From NCBI GenBank assembly GCA_963832835.1, contig CAWHVD010000001.1, positions 1,054,001-1,118,000 of the forward strand: a stretch of DNA of 64,000 bases. The letters are read 5' to 3'. This document shows, one piece after another, positions 53,379 through 61,629 of this stretch. This DNA comes from CAVPKN01 sp963832835 (GTDB lineage: Bacteria; Chlamydiota; Chlamydiia; Chlamydiales; JAAKFR01). A program made the position numbers and the translations under genes. The notes under the pieces were generated by a model. The model saw nothing but the letters and a program-made list of their open reading frames with translations, had not been told where the DNA came from and did not search any database. Every line of letters starts with the position of its first letter. The stretch's first letter is position 1.

Positions 53379-53583
53379 ACTCCTTCACCAGTCGATAGCA
53401 TTCCCAGGCTCCTGATATGAGACCCAGTATAAGGCATACATACATCAAATAAGGCGCCGTGTCCAATTGTTTATCGAGCCATTTTCCAATAAACCAACCA
53501 ACAACAGGAGGAACAGCAAGAACAAAAGGAATGGTTACAAAAACGCCAATTTGTTGGTAAGAGGGTGGTTTTTCATCCCGCAC
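53362..53583 (-). CDS. AtpZ-like ATP synthase accessory protein
   Basis: A 73-residue two-TM protein (YQQIGVFVTIPFVLAVPPVV, GWFIGKWLDKQL, YLMYVCLILGLISGAWECYR) of the AtpZ/F0F1-ATPase-associated family. AtpZ and AtpI together form a small membrane complex thought to help Mg2+ entry or ring assembly. It is the first gene of the operon, directly followed by the AtpI-like gene. Confidence 0.75.
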   Translation of the reverse strand: MRDEKPPSYQQIGVFVTIPFVLAVPPVVGWFIGKWLDKQLDTAPYLMYVCLILGLISGAWECYRLVKEYGSEI

Positions 53584-53637
53584 TTGATTTCCTCAAATTT
53601 TTGATGGGAAAAATAGGATAAGTAGGATCGCTGAAGC

Positions 53638-53818
53638 GGCATAATCCTAGATTCGGCAGTTCGAGTCAGTAAAGAAGTGCAAGATTTTGAGTTAGAATCC
53701 CTTTCGATGGGGGTCGAACATTCCCAAATGGTGAAGGCGGCCCGCAACGAAAGGGATTATGGCTCAAAATCTTGTGCTTCTTTAATGACTCGAACTGCCG
53801 AATCTAGGATAATATGCA
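53638..53818. repeat. Element C: ~180-bp near-perfect palindrome
   Basis: Two arms of about 65 bases (CCTAGATTCGGCAGTTCGAG at the left; its complement at the right) flank a ~45-base centre. The arms differ at a few places. It lies upstream of the ATP synthase operon and contains no gene. Confidence 0.85.
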
Positions 53819-53890
53819 AGATGATGCTATTTTATCATCCTGTTTATCTTGCCGCTTGCGATCTTGCGTATCCTGTTTTTGCCTTTGGTA

Positions 53891-54220
53891 CTAGGATTGT
53901 TGGTTGATTTTGGCGGCTAGGATAAAATCATTTTCGCTAAGGCCGCCTACCGTATGAGTCCACAGGGTCACTTTGACCTTCCCCCATCCGAGGAGAATAT
54001 CGGGGTGATGCCCCTCCTCTTCAGCGAGGGTACCAATCTTGTTGGTAAACGCAAGAGCTTCCTTGAAATTTTTAAAAGTAAACTCCTTTTCTAGGTGATG
54101 ATCGTTCACTACTTTCCAGCCATTTCCCAACTCTTGGGAATAATCGAGAATTTCTTTTCCCTGAAGAGGAGGAGTGCCGCCTTCACAGGGGGCGCATTTT
54201 TTGTGTACAAGACTAACCAT
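53891..54220 (-). CDS. phhB: Pterin-4a-carbinolamine dehydratase
   Basis: A 109-residue PCD/DCoH family protein with the signature AEEEGHHPDILLGWGKVKVT, where the paired His residues act in dehydrating 4a-hydroxytetrahydropterin. LENDHHLEKEFTFKNFKEAL-like VVNDHHLEKEFTFKNFKEAL precedes it. In bacteria with aromatic hydroxylases it recycles the cofactor; a phenylalanine hydroxylase is not in this window. It faces away from the CPAF gene. Confidence 0.9.
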   Translation of the reverse strand: MVSLVHKKCAPCEGGTPPLQGKEILDYSQELGNGWKVVNDHHLEKEFTFKNFKEALAFTNKIGTLAEEEGHHPDILLGWGKVKVTLWTHTVGGLSENDFILAAKINQQS

Positions 54221-54422
54221 ATAATCAGATTAACTTTTACGATTTTTAAATTACAAAGAATTTCTTGTAACCATTCAGGTAAAGTCCTCACAAAAGATGA
54301 TAAGGTTAGGCTAGTCTATCACCATCGGGAGGGAAAACCACGATTGTTACTGCTTAAAAAGACTTGACATCTACGCGATTCTAGGAAAAAATCTCCTCTC
54401 ATTTGTGATGTTGCGAGGGTTT

Positions 54423-56171
54423 ATGAGAGTCAAAAGTTTTTTAGGATCGTTTTTTGTCAGTACTCTGCTGTGCTCGGCTCTTGTCGCAGCTTCTCCCGTC
54501 TCGCCCGGTCTACTTAAAAAACGGGTACTGGCCGATCTTGACTGCATTCACACGATGTTCGAAGTGAAATACGCTCCCAGGTTTTGGAAACAAGAATTTG
54601 CTGGTTGGGATTTGACAGAATCGGTGATAGAAGCTCAAGATAAAATCTCATCGCTTTCCAATCCTAGTTTAAAACAGTGCCAAGTCATCGTGCGCGATTT
54701 TTTTAACTCGACGCTCGATTACCATGTGGGCGTAAGATTCTTTTCGACAGAAAGTGCTTCGCTGCCGTTTTTAATCAAAGGGGCCGAGCAGCGCTACTTT
54801 GTTTGCCATGTTGACCGTGATCAGCTCTCCAAAGCTGCCTTCCCTTTTGAGATTGGTGATGAGATCCTCACATTCGATAAAAGACCCATTCATGAAGTTG
54901 TTGAAGAGCTCCGTATCCGAGAGTTTGGAAATAATACCTTTGAGACGAACCAGGCCCTAGCTGAGCTGGCGCTCACACATCGCCGCGGTGATATTGGACA
55001 GATGATTCCTCAAGGCAGAGTAGAGATCACCGGTCTTAAAAAAGGGAGCTCCTCGTCCATCAGAACAGTCTTGACCTGGTATTATGCTCCAGAAAAAATA
55101 CGTGATTTTGCTCGATTAGGAAATGTTGTAGATACTCCGTTGGCTTATATGGAGAAACAACCCGATGTGAGCTCACTTGTAAGCTCCAGTAGCTTCTTCG
55201 AAAAATTCATGGTCTCGCATCTGTGGGATAAGTCGTATGTAGGCGCTTTTACTGAAATGAATCAACATGCTCTAGGAGCCCGCACAAGCTTTATCCCAGC
55301 ATTAGGAAGGAAATTGTGGCAATCGAGTGCGGACGCTATTTTTGACGCCTATATTTTCGAGACCCAATCAGGCAAAAGAATCGGTTATATCCGTCTACCA
55401 CATTATATCGGGGATGCCGAAGAGGTGGAAGCGTTTGGTTTGACAATGAACCACTTTCAAAAACGGACAGATGCTTTGATCATCGATCAGGTCAATAACC
55501 CTGGGGGATCGGTATTCTATCTCTATGCTTTGGCAGCTACTTTGACAGACAGGCCCTTACATACTCCTAAGCATCACATTGCGATGACCCAAGAGGAGGT
55601 CTACGTCGCACATATGCTACTTCCTATGTTGGAGCGCGCCACCTGTGATAAAACAGCCCGACAAGTTGTGGGAAGTGATTTGGGTGGCTACCCTGTCGAT
55701 TATCAGTTTGTCAAGTTAATGAAACAGTTTTGCTGCTTCCTCATTAAACAATGGGATACAGGTAAATTATTTAGTGATCCTACCTTTTTGTTTGGTGTCG
55801 ATGATATTCATCCCCATCCCGATTACAGCTATACTAAGCCACTTTTGTTGTTGACCAACAGCCTCGATTTTTCAGGGGGAGACTTTTTTCCTGCGATTTT
55901 GCAAGACAACAAAAGGGCTGTTATTCTAGGAACCCGTACGGCCGGAGCAGGAGGCTATGTGCTTCAATCGAATTATCCTAACCATTCTGGAATCAAAGGG
56001 TTTTCGATGACGGGCTCTTTGGCAAAACGAGCCAATTCTCAGCCACTCGAGAATTTGGGTGTTGTGCCCGACATTACCTACGAACTGAGTGTCATTGACC
56101 TCCAGCAAGACTATGTTGAGTACGTCAATACCATCTTAAATACCGTCGAATCCTTAGTAGATGCTCAATAA
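54423..56171 (+). CDS. CPAF-like S41 family protease
   Basis: A 582-residue secreted protease resembling chlamydial protease-like activity factor, which Chlamydia releases into the host cytosol. A signal peptide is present (MRVKSFLGSFFVSTLLCSAL). The catalytic triad is visible: His in STLDYHVGVRFFSTESA, Ser in NSLDFSGGDFFPAIL and Glu in PLENLGVVPDI. The GTRTAGAGGYVLQ block is also CPAF-type. The start is chosen at 54423 to give a clean signal peptide; ATG 54408 and GTG 54405 are possible. The next gene, ispH, is 18 bases away. Confidence 0.9.
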   Translation: MRVKSFLGSFFVSTLLCSALVAASPVSPGLLKKRVLADLDCIHTMFEVKYAPRFWKQEFAGWDLTESVIEAQDKISSLSNPSLKQCQVIVRDFFNSTLDYHVGVRFFSTESASLPFLIKGAEQRYFVCHVDRDQLSKAAFPFEIGDEILTFDKRPIHEVVEELRIREFGNNTFETNQALAELALTHRRGDIGQMIPQGRVEITGLKKGSSSSIRTVLTWYYAPEKIRDFARLGNVVDTPLAYMEKQPDVSSLVSSSSFFEKFMVSHLWDKSYVGAFTEMNQHALGARTSFIPALGRKLWQSSADAIFDAYIFETQSGKRIGYIRLPHYIGDAEEVEAFGLTMNHFQKRTDALIIDQVNNPGGSVFYLYALAATLTDRPLHTPKHHIAMTQEEVYVAHMLLPMLERATCDKTARQVVGSDLGGYPVDYQFVKLMKQFCCFLIKQWDTGKLFSDPTFLFGVDDIHPHPDYSYTKPLLLLTNSLDFSGGDFFPAILQDNKRAVILGTRTAGAGGYVLQSNYPNHSGIKGFSMTGSLAKRANSQPLENLGVVPDITYELSVIDLQQDYVEYVNTILNTVESLVDAQ

Positions 56172-56189
56172 GTAACTAAGGAAGCAGAT

Positions 56190-57119
56190 ATGAAATTACT
56201 TCTATCTAAACCCCGTGGTTTTTGTGCCGGAGTTGTCCGCGCCATTGAAATCGTTGAGAAGGCCCTTGAAAAATGGGGAGCGCCGATTTATGTGAAGCAT
56301 GAGATTGTTCACAATAGGCATGTGGTGGATGATCTACGGCAAAAAGGTGCGATTTTCATTGAAGATCTGCGTGATGTCCCACCAGGGTCACGCCTCATTT
56401 ATTCTGCTCATGGTGTACCTCCTTCTGTACGGGAAGAGGCCACGCAGCGAGGTTTGATGGTTGTCGATGCCACGTGTGGACTGGTTACCAAAGTCCATTC
56501 GGCTGCCAAGCGATTTGCTGACAAAGGGTATCATATCATCTTGATTGGGCATCGCAACCATGTTGAGACAATTGGAACAGCAGGGGAAGCACCCGATCAG
56601 ACAACGATTGTCGAGTCCCCAGAAGATGTGGCACGGCTACCTTTTCCGCAAGATGTCAAACTCTTCTACATCACCCAAACAACGCTTAGTTTAGATGATG
56701 TGGCCGATATCACCCAGGCGCTCATCGCACGGTATCCCCTCATTGAGACCTTAGCTAGCTCTTCGATCTGCTACGCGACGACCAACCGTCAGATGGCTCT
56801 ACGAGAGATCACTGACCAGACCGATCTTGTCTTAGTGATTGGAGACCCCAAAAGCTCAAATTCCAATCGTTTGCGCGAAGTTGCCAAAAACCGGGGTATT
56901 CCCGCCTATCTGATCAATGGCCCTGACGAGATCAGTGCCACTTGGTTGGAAGGGGTGCAAACAATTGGTTTGACAGCTGGTGCATCTACCCCTGAAAATA
57001 TCGTTCAGCTTTGCATTGAAAGATTGATCCACCTGGGTGTGCAAGAGGTTGAAGATGTGGTGTACACGACCGAGGATGTTGTCTTTCAAATCCCCAAAAT
57101 GCTCCAGACAGTTGATTAA
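56190..57119 (+). CDS. ispH: 4-hydroxy-3-methylbut-2-enyl diphosphate reductase
   Basis: The 309-residue 4Fe-4S enzyme makes IPP and DMAPP in the last step of the MEP isoprenoid pathway. The three cluster cysteines are in RGFCAGVVRAIEI, VVDATCGLVTKVH and SSSICYATTNRQM. Other blocks are KHEIVHNRHVVDDL, YSAHGVPPSV, TQTTLSLDD and LTAGASTPENI. It has an AAGGAAG ribosome site and probably shares a transcript with CPAF upstream and a methyltransferase downstream. Confidence 0.97.
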   Translation: MKLLLSKPRGFCAGVVRAIEIVEKALEKWGAPIYVKHEIVHNRHVVDDLRQKGAIFIEDLRDVPPGSRLIYSAHGVPPSVREEATQRGLMVVDATCGLVTKVHSAAKRFADKGYHIILIGHRNHVETIGTAGEAPDQTTIVESPEDVARLPFPQDVKLFYITQTTLSLDDVADITQALIARYPLIETLASSSICYATTNRQMALREITDQTDLVLVIGDPKSSNSNRLREVAKNRGIPAYLINGPDEISATWLEGVQTIGLTAGASTPENIVQLCIERLIHLGVQEVEDVVYTTEDVVFQIPKMLQTVD

Positions 57120-57810
57120 AAGCATTCTGTTCAATTTAGGAACCACGAGTTTCCGCCTCTATGAATGGCTAAGAGTGGTCTTGCGTTACTATTGGCGTGT
57201 GCCCGCGTTTTTCTCTATCGATCTGCTTCTTGCCACTCAATATATCTTTAAAAGTCCTCACCGCATCAGTAAGGCCTTTTTATCAGCGCGCGGTGAGACC
57301 AACGTCTATCAGTTTGGTGAAACCCCACTAACCACCCTAGATAAGATAGCCCGCGCTTGCCACATTCTTTCGCATGATGTCGTGTACGAGCTAGGATGTG
57401 GTTCGGGGCGCACATGTTTTTGGCTCCGTACCTTTGTGCAGTGCCGTGTGACGGGGATTGATTATCTTCCCGCCTTCATTCAGAAGGCTCGCTACGTCAA
57501 AAAAAAGAGATACTTGAGCCAGCTTGACTTTCTTCAAGCCGATATGCTCTCAATAGATTTCTCGGATGCAACCGTCATCTACCTCTATGGAACGTGTCTC
57601 GAAGACGCGCTCATTGAAAAGCTCACCCTGCATCTTGGCTGTCTAAAGCCCGCTTCTCGTGTCATCACCGTAAGCTACCCTTTGACTGATTACTGCCATG
57701 GTAAGCTTTTTAAACTCATCAAGTCCTTTCCAGCCCGCTTCCCTTGGGGAACTGCTACCGTCTATTTAAACGAGCGCCTCAAACCAAACTCAGTTTATGC
57801 GCCAGGCTAA
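57112..57810 (+). CDS. Class I SAM-dependent methyltransferase-like protein
   Basis: The frame opens inside ispH; a TTG at 57112 (MIKSILFNLGTTSFRLYEWL), overlapping the ispH stop, is the most likely start and gives 232 residues. An amphipathic or membrane-near N-terminus (about 1-60) precedes a Rossmann methyltransferase domain with VVYELGCGSGRTCFWL (SAM motif I), CRVTGIDYLPAFIQKA and FLQADMLSIDF. The substrate is unknown. The start is uncertain because no strong ribosome site is visible. Confidence 0.7.
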   Translation: MIKSILFNLGTTSFRLYEWLRVVLRYYWRVPAFFSIDLLLATQYIFKSPHRISKAFLSARGETNVYQFGETPLTTLDKIARACHILSHDVVYELGCGSGRTCFWLRTFVQCRVTGIDYLPAFIQKARYVKKKRYLSQLDFLQADMLSIDFSDATVIYLYGTCLEDALIEKLTLHLGCLKPASRVITVSYPLTDYCHGKLFKLIKSFPARFPWGTATVYLNERLKPNSVYAPG

Positions 57811-57992
57811 GCCTGTGAACTCTAAAAAGATGAAAGGAGCTTGTCATGTGAATTGCCTATTCGACATGTAGAGAGGTGGGCAGACTATGCGGATAACTGC
57901 AAGGAAAGGAAACTGATTGGTTATGCCTAGTACAGAAAAGACTTCAGAACAGTCGAAACTCGCCATTCTAAGGGAGAAACTACACCAGAAAA

Positions 57993-58056
57993 GGATCGTT
58001 CAAATCTGTCATGTTACCCAGTGCCACTTCATGGCTTTATTTTCTGGAAATGGTAT
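57993..58056. repeat. MITE A, right-end fragment
   Basis: Matches the last ~64 bases of the full copies (CAAATCTGTCATGTTACCCA, then CCACTTCATGGCTTTATTTT and the end GGAAATGGTAT). The left half is missing. Confidence 0.8.
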
Positions 58057-58084
58057 TATGCTGAAAATAAGTTGTGGGGCCGTT

Positions 58085-58122
58085 ACCACGTGCGGGTTTT
58101 TCCGAAGGAAAAATGCGCACGT
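58085..58122 (-). terminator. Strong hairpin after copD (probable terminator)
   Basis: CACGTGCGGGTTTTTCC pairs with GGAAAAATGCGCACGTG around a short GAA loop (UUCG-type on the minus strand). It lies just after the copD stop in the direction of transcription. A T tract after the stem is weak. Confidence 0.5.
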
Positions 58123-58126
58123 GCCG

Positions 58127-59554
58127 TTAACTATAAAGTGAGCGGACAGCATCGTGGTACATCTGGAGGGTTTGGTAGAGGAAGTTCTCGATGCCTTTCC
58201 AGTTGTCTTTGATCTCTTCCATCGTACGGGTGCTCTCGTCCCAGTCTGCACGATACAGCTCGCTCATGTGTTGATCAAACGTACGATGCCCTTCAGCAAA
58301 AGTAGATTGAATCTGTCCGGTATTCTTTTGCATCTCCGACATAGTGAAGGTGACTTTGGTGACCATTTTAACTAACTTGTCTTTCTCCATGTCACGCAAG
58401 CTTGAGATGAAGCCGCCTAATTTTTCAATGAGCCAGTCGCCAACTGGCATGTGACCGAGCACTGGGGCTAATCCTGATATGATGGCTAATACACCCGAAC
58501 CTAAACTTGAGAATAACTGGTAATTGCCTTGGCCTTTGTAGTTCTCAACCACTTTTTGCATGTGCATGATTTGCATTTCACGCTCACTTTGCCGAGCTAG
58601 TTTTTGCAACTCACGGCTTTTGAGGTCGAGTTTCATAATCTCTAGAAAAAGGATTAACACGTCAAATTGAGAGATCCGCATATTGAAGATTTGGCTTAAG
58701 ATCGATTCTTCAGCTGCGTAAGTATTAAACTCTTTAGCAAAGGCTTTGTCGATGGTACGCACTCTATCGGACTCATAGGCACCCTCTGAGCTGTCATCTT
58801 GCCCAGATCCTTGATGACCACCGTCAGCAAACCCTTCTTCTTCTTCGCGCCGCTCCCGCTCGCGCTTTTGCTCCCGCTCTTCATTTTTATCGAGGTTTTT
58901 ATCATAGCGTTCTTGTAAAGAAGGCGTTTGGCGTTCATTAGCGCGCAATTGTCCTTCGTTTGCTCGTCGCTGTGGGGCTTTGTCACCCTCGGATTTTTTG
59001 AGCTCTTTGTGAACACGTTGCTCAATGGTTCGGGAACTACTTTGCTGCTGCTTGAGGGAATTTTCGCGGATGCGGGCAGCTGTTGGGGGAGTTTGAGCCT
59101 CTTTGAGCACTTGGCGGGCAGCTTGATGTGCCTTGTCATGTTGTGCTTGTCTAGAAGTTTGAGAGGGTGTTTGTTCTTGAGACTGCTTTTTTTCCAAATG
59201 TGAAGTATGGGTCTCCAGGGTTTTAAACATTTTCTCTTTAAGCAAGTTCTCTTTGAATGAGAGATGATGCAGGGGACTTTTGGGGTCCGCCAATTTATTC
59301 TGCTGGGGTCTTTGCATGTCCAATAGAGAATCGGATAACTGACGGGCAAGATCAGAGCCTTGCTGCTTGACAAAGGCAAATTCCTTGGATCCACCACGTA
59401 GCATCCCTTCTTTTGTTTGCTGGGATGTTTCGCCCTCGGGAAGTTCCTGAGGCACTGTCAGTCCTTCCATCTCTTGAGCATCCCCGCCATCTGATAACGC
59501 AAGCTCAGCTAAGATAGTGCTCGTATTCTGTGAACCACCAATTGAAAATCCCAT
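58127..59554 (-). CDS. copD: Type III secretion translocator, CopD-like
   Basis: The 475-residue last gene of the T3SS translocator operon. It has a long polar, Gln/Glu/Arg-rich N-terminal half and one hydrophobic region (about 370-400: YQLFSSLGSGVLAIISGLAP), with helical flanks, as in CopD/YopD-type minor translocators. With CopB it should form the pore in the host membrane. Family assignment rests on operon position and layout. It is longer than the usual chlamydial CopD because of the charged N-terminus. It ends at a strong hairpin. Confidence 0.75.
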   Translation of the reverse strand: MGFSIGGSQNTSTILAELALSDGGDAQEMEGLTVPQELPEGETSQQTKEGMLRGGSKEFAFVKQQGSDLARQLSDSLLDMQRPQQNKLADPKSPLHHLSFKENLLKEKMFKTLETHTSHLEKKQSQEQTPSQTSRQAQHDKAHQAARQVLKEAQTPPTAARIRENSLKQQQSSSRTIEQRVHKELKKSEGDKAPQRRANEGQLRANERQTPSLQERYDKNLDKNEEREQKRERERREEEEGFADGGHQGSGQDDSSEGAYESDRVRTIDKAFAKEFNTYAAEESILSQIFNMRISQFDVLILFLEIMKLDLKSRELQKLARQSEREMQIMHMQKVVENYKGQGNYQLFSSLGSGVLAIISGLAPVLGHMPVGDWLIEKLGGFISSLRDMEKDKLVKMVTKVTFTMSEMQKNTGQIQSTFAEGHRTFDQHMSELYRADWDESTRTMEEIKDNWKGIENFLYQTLQMYHDAVRSLYS

Positions 59555-59560
59555 CTTGAG

Positions 59561-61108
59561 TTACCTTCTGTACAACATTTGGTCGGCATAAAAAAGCTCT
59601 TCGTCAAATTCCAGAGCTTTAGCGAGGTCTTCAAAAAGCTTTTCAAGCCTGTCAATACCCCACTCCACTTTTTCCATCAGATCCTGGCGCATGTGTTTTA
59701 ATTGGGCCAGGCGCAGCTCGAATTGTTTGATATCGCCTAACTTATCTTTGAACATAAACACGTTGATTCCTTGACCAATGGTTGTGATTCCATGTCCCAT
59801 CGTGGCAATGGAGCTCATTAGGGCTGTTGCGGTTGAGGCTGCCTCACCAAAATTGGCATAACCGCCCCAAATCGCTCCCACGCCAGCAAGGATCAAACTT
59901 AAGACGGCAACACCGATTTGCATCCATGCGACGACAGCACCCTTCTTTTCGGTATCTTCTCCTGGGAGAAGTTCAGCAATTTTTTGCCAGCCTCCACTCA
60001 TTTCCAGGATTTGATTAGTGATCTGGATCATACCGCCGATGATCATCATGGACCCCGCCACAACACCGACACCCGTCGCGATCAAGACCGCGCCCGAGAT
60101 CATCCCAATAAACGAGGCCATCCAAGAAAAGATTTTTGAGGCAACGCCCCAGCGCGTGCTTTCAGACTCTTTGTTGATGGCTTCTTTTAGCTCTGCTAGT
60201 CGTTTCTTGTGGGTTTCTGTCACTTGGCCATCTACTTGCTCGATTTCTTTTTTGTAGGAGAAGTTCGAGGCACCATCCGATTGGATTCCCATTTTTGTCA
60301 GAACGTAATAGAGAGCAAACACTCCCATTTTGGGAGGGATTAAATCGGGTTTACGCGGCTTAGCTGCATTGTTTTCGGTAGCCATATGAGGATTGGGGGT
60401 ATTTCGAGAGGCACTACGCCCTTTCTTGGTCACCCGAAGAGCGTTTTCTTCTTGCTGCTTTTCCTCTTGCTGGTCCTGTTTTTGCTGATCACCCTGGCGC
60501 TCTTTTTGATCATAGCGAGCGTCCCACCATTCACGTGTTTCTTCACTAGACCATTTACGGGTCGCTAAAGATATGGTAGCTTCTTTGCCATTCTCTTTAC
60601 GCTCACCGCGTGTTTCTTGACCTTTAGCCCTGATGGTTTCTTTTGCAATGTTTGCAGAAGGGGATTTTAGAGTTATGCCCTGTGGGGTATTTGCTACTGC
60701 TGAACGTACATGTGCGGCATGCTCGCCGCTTTTAGACGCTGTGTGGCTGGATTTGGACTCTCCTGATGTACTATTGGGTCGCACAAAAGACTCTTTCACA
60801 TCCCCCTTGGGGGTTTGAGAGGGGCGGTACGCAGAGGCCCTTGCCATATTCATGAAAGAGGGTTTTTCGGCCTGCTGCATGTGCTTGCCCGGAGAAGTTC
60901 CGAGCTGCAAAACATATTCCCTGGCTTCTTTAGCTTTTGGGGCTTGGGGCTGGGGAGTGAAGCAATACTGCTTAGAACCTGATTTTAAGCTGCCAGATGC
61001 ATGGTTCTGGGAGGAGCTTTGCGCCTCTTGCCCTTCGGCCTCTTCACAGACTTCAGCAAAAAGGGGAGTCTCGGCAAGATTTAGCGTTGTTTGGATTCCG
61101 TAGGACAT
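59561..61108 (-). CDS. copB: Type III secretion translocator, CopB-like
   Basis: From the ATG at 61108 (MSYGIQTTLNLAETPLFAEV), preceded by GGAGGT, the protein has 515 residues. The N-terminal half is polar and disordered. Two hydrophobic segments lie at about 330-375 (ASFIGMISGAVLIATGVGVV, GSMMIIGGMIQI) and 395-425 (WMQIGVAVLSLILAGVGAIW). Coiled coils flank them. This is the layout of the major (YopB/CopB) translocators. The gene overlaps the chaperone by 28 bases and precedes copD by six. Confidence 0.78.
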   Translation of the reverse strand: MSYGIQTTLNLAETPLFAEVCEEAEGQEAQSSSQNHASGSLKSGSKQYCFTPQPQAPKAKEAREYVLQLGTSPGKHMQQAEKPSFMNMARASAYRPSQTPKGDVKESFVRPNSTSGESKSSHTASKSGEHAAHVRSAVANTPQGITLKSPSANIAKETIRAKGQETRGERKENGKEATISLATRKWSSEETREWWDARYDQKERQGDQQKQDQQEEKQQEENALRVTKKGRSASRNTPNPHMATENNAAKPRKPDLIPPKMGVFALYYVLTKMGIQSDGASNFSYKKEIEQVDGQVTETHKKRLAELKEAINKESESTRWGVASKIFSWMASFIGMISGAVLIATGVGVVAGSMMIIGGMIQITNQILEMSGGWQKIAELLPGEDTEKKGAVVAWMQIGVAVLSLILAGVGAIWGGYANFGEAASTATALMSSIATMGHGITTIGQGINVFMFKDKLGDIKQFELRLAQLKHMRQDLMEKVEWGIDRLEKLFEDLAKALEFDEELFYADQMLYRR

Positions 61109-61629
61109 AAGTAACCTCCACGTTTTCTGCAAATTTCAATTTCTTGTTGTAAATCGCGATGGGTCTCGTTGCCTAGCGTGCGCTGGTAAGCGAGATCTAG
61201 CGCTTTTTCAGCATCCTCAGGATTGTGCATGTCTTCATAACATTCATAAGCATGAAAATGGGGATAGGGATTGTCACTATCTAAGAGGGCAGCCATAGCA
61301 TAAGCATGGAGTGCCTTTTCGTATTTACCCAAAAGCTGAAGGCTTGCAGCAAGTCCTTTCCAATACTTGTCAACAAAAGGATTGAGCAACACAAGCCAGC
61401 GAAAGGCAGCGCTTGCCTCCAGATAGACATCCTCTTGGTAAAAGCGATACGCTTCATGATACACTTCTTCCATCTCGTAGCCTGAGACACCAAATGCTTG
61501 TTGTAGGGTATCACTTTTTAAAAGCGTATTGGGGATAAAATCATCCAAATAAGCTTCCAGATCATCCGGGAAAGGGAAATCTTCCTTACGGTTAATGGCA
61601 ATGCGGCGTATCAGCTCTTTTAATTTCAT
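61081..61629 (-). CDS. Type III secretion class II chaperone, LcrH/SycD-like
   Basis: A 182-residue TPR chaperone for translocators. It has about three TPRs (YHEAYRFYQEDVYLEASAAF, YWKGLAASLQLLGKYEKALH, PHFHAYECYEDMHNPEDAEK), as in SycD, PcrH and chlamydial LcrH proteins. It should hold CopB and CopD before secretion. Its ATG overlaps the stop of the preceding gene by four bases. In Chlamydia the same chaperone precedes copB and copD. Confidence 0.85.
   Translation of the reverse strand: MKLKELIRRIAINRKEDFPFPDDLEAYLDDFIPNTLLKSDTLQQAFGVSGYEMEEVYHEAYRFYQEDVYLEASAAFRWLVLLNPFVDKYWKGLAASLQLLGKYEKALHAYAMAALLDSDNPYPHFHAYECYEDMHNPEDAEKALDLAYQRTLGNETHRDLQQEIEICRKRGGYLCPTESKQR

Larger units (their letters stand above)
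57811..58126. other. Spacer with gene-start remnant, MITE fragment and hairpin
   Basis: This 316-base stretch between the methyltransferase and copD holds a short frame beginning MPSTEKTSEQSKLAILREKL at about 57923, which runs straight into a MITE A fragment (57993-58056). It could be the start of a gene cut by the MITE. A strong hairpin follows. I see no intact gene. Confidence 0.5.

Noticed and set aside
54095..54404. Small open frames on both strands between phhB and CPAF.
   Set aside because: They overlap the phhB start and one another, are basic and low in information, and have no convincing start signals. A weak likeness to element B (AACCATTCAGGTAAAG near 54270) was too short to call.
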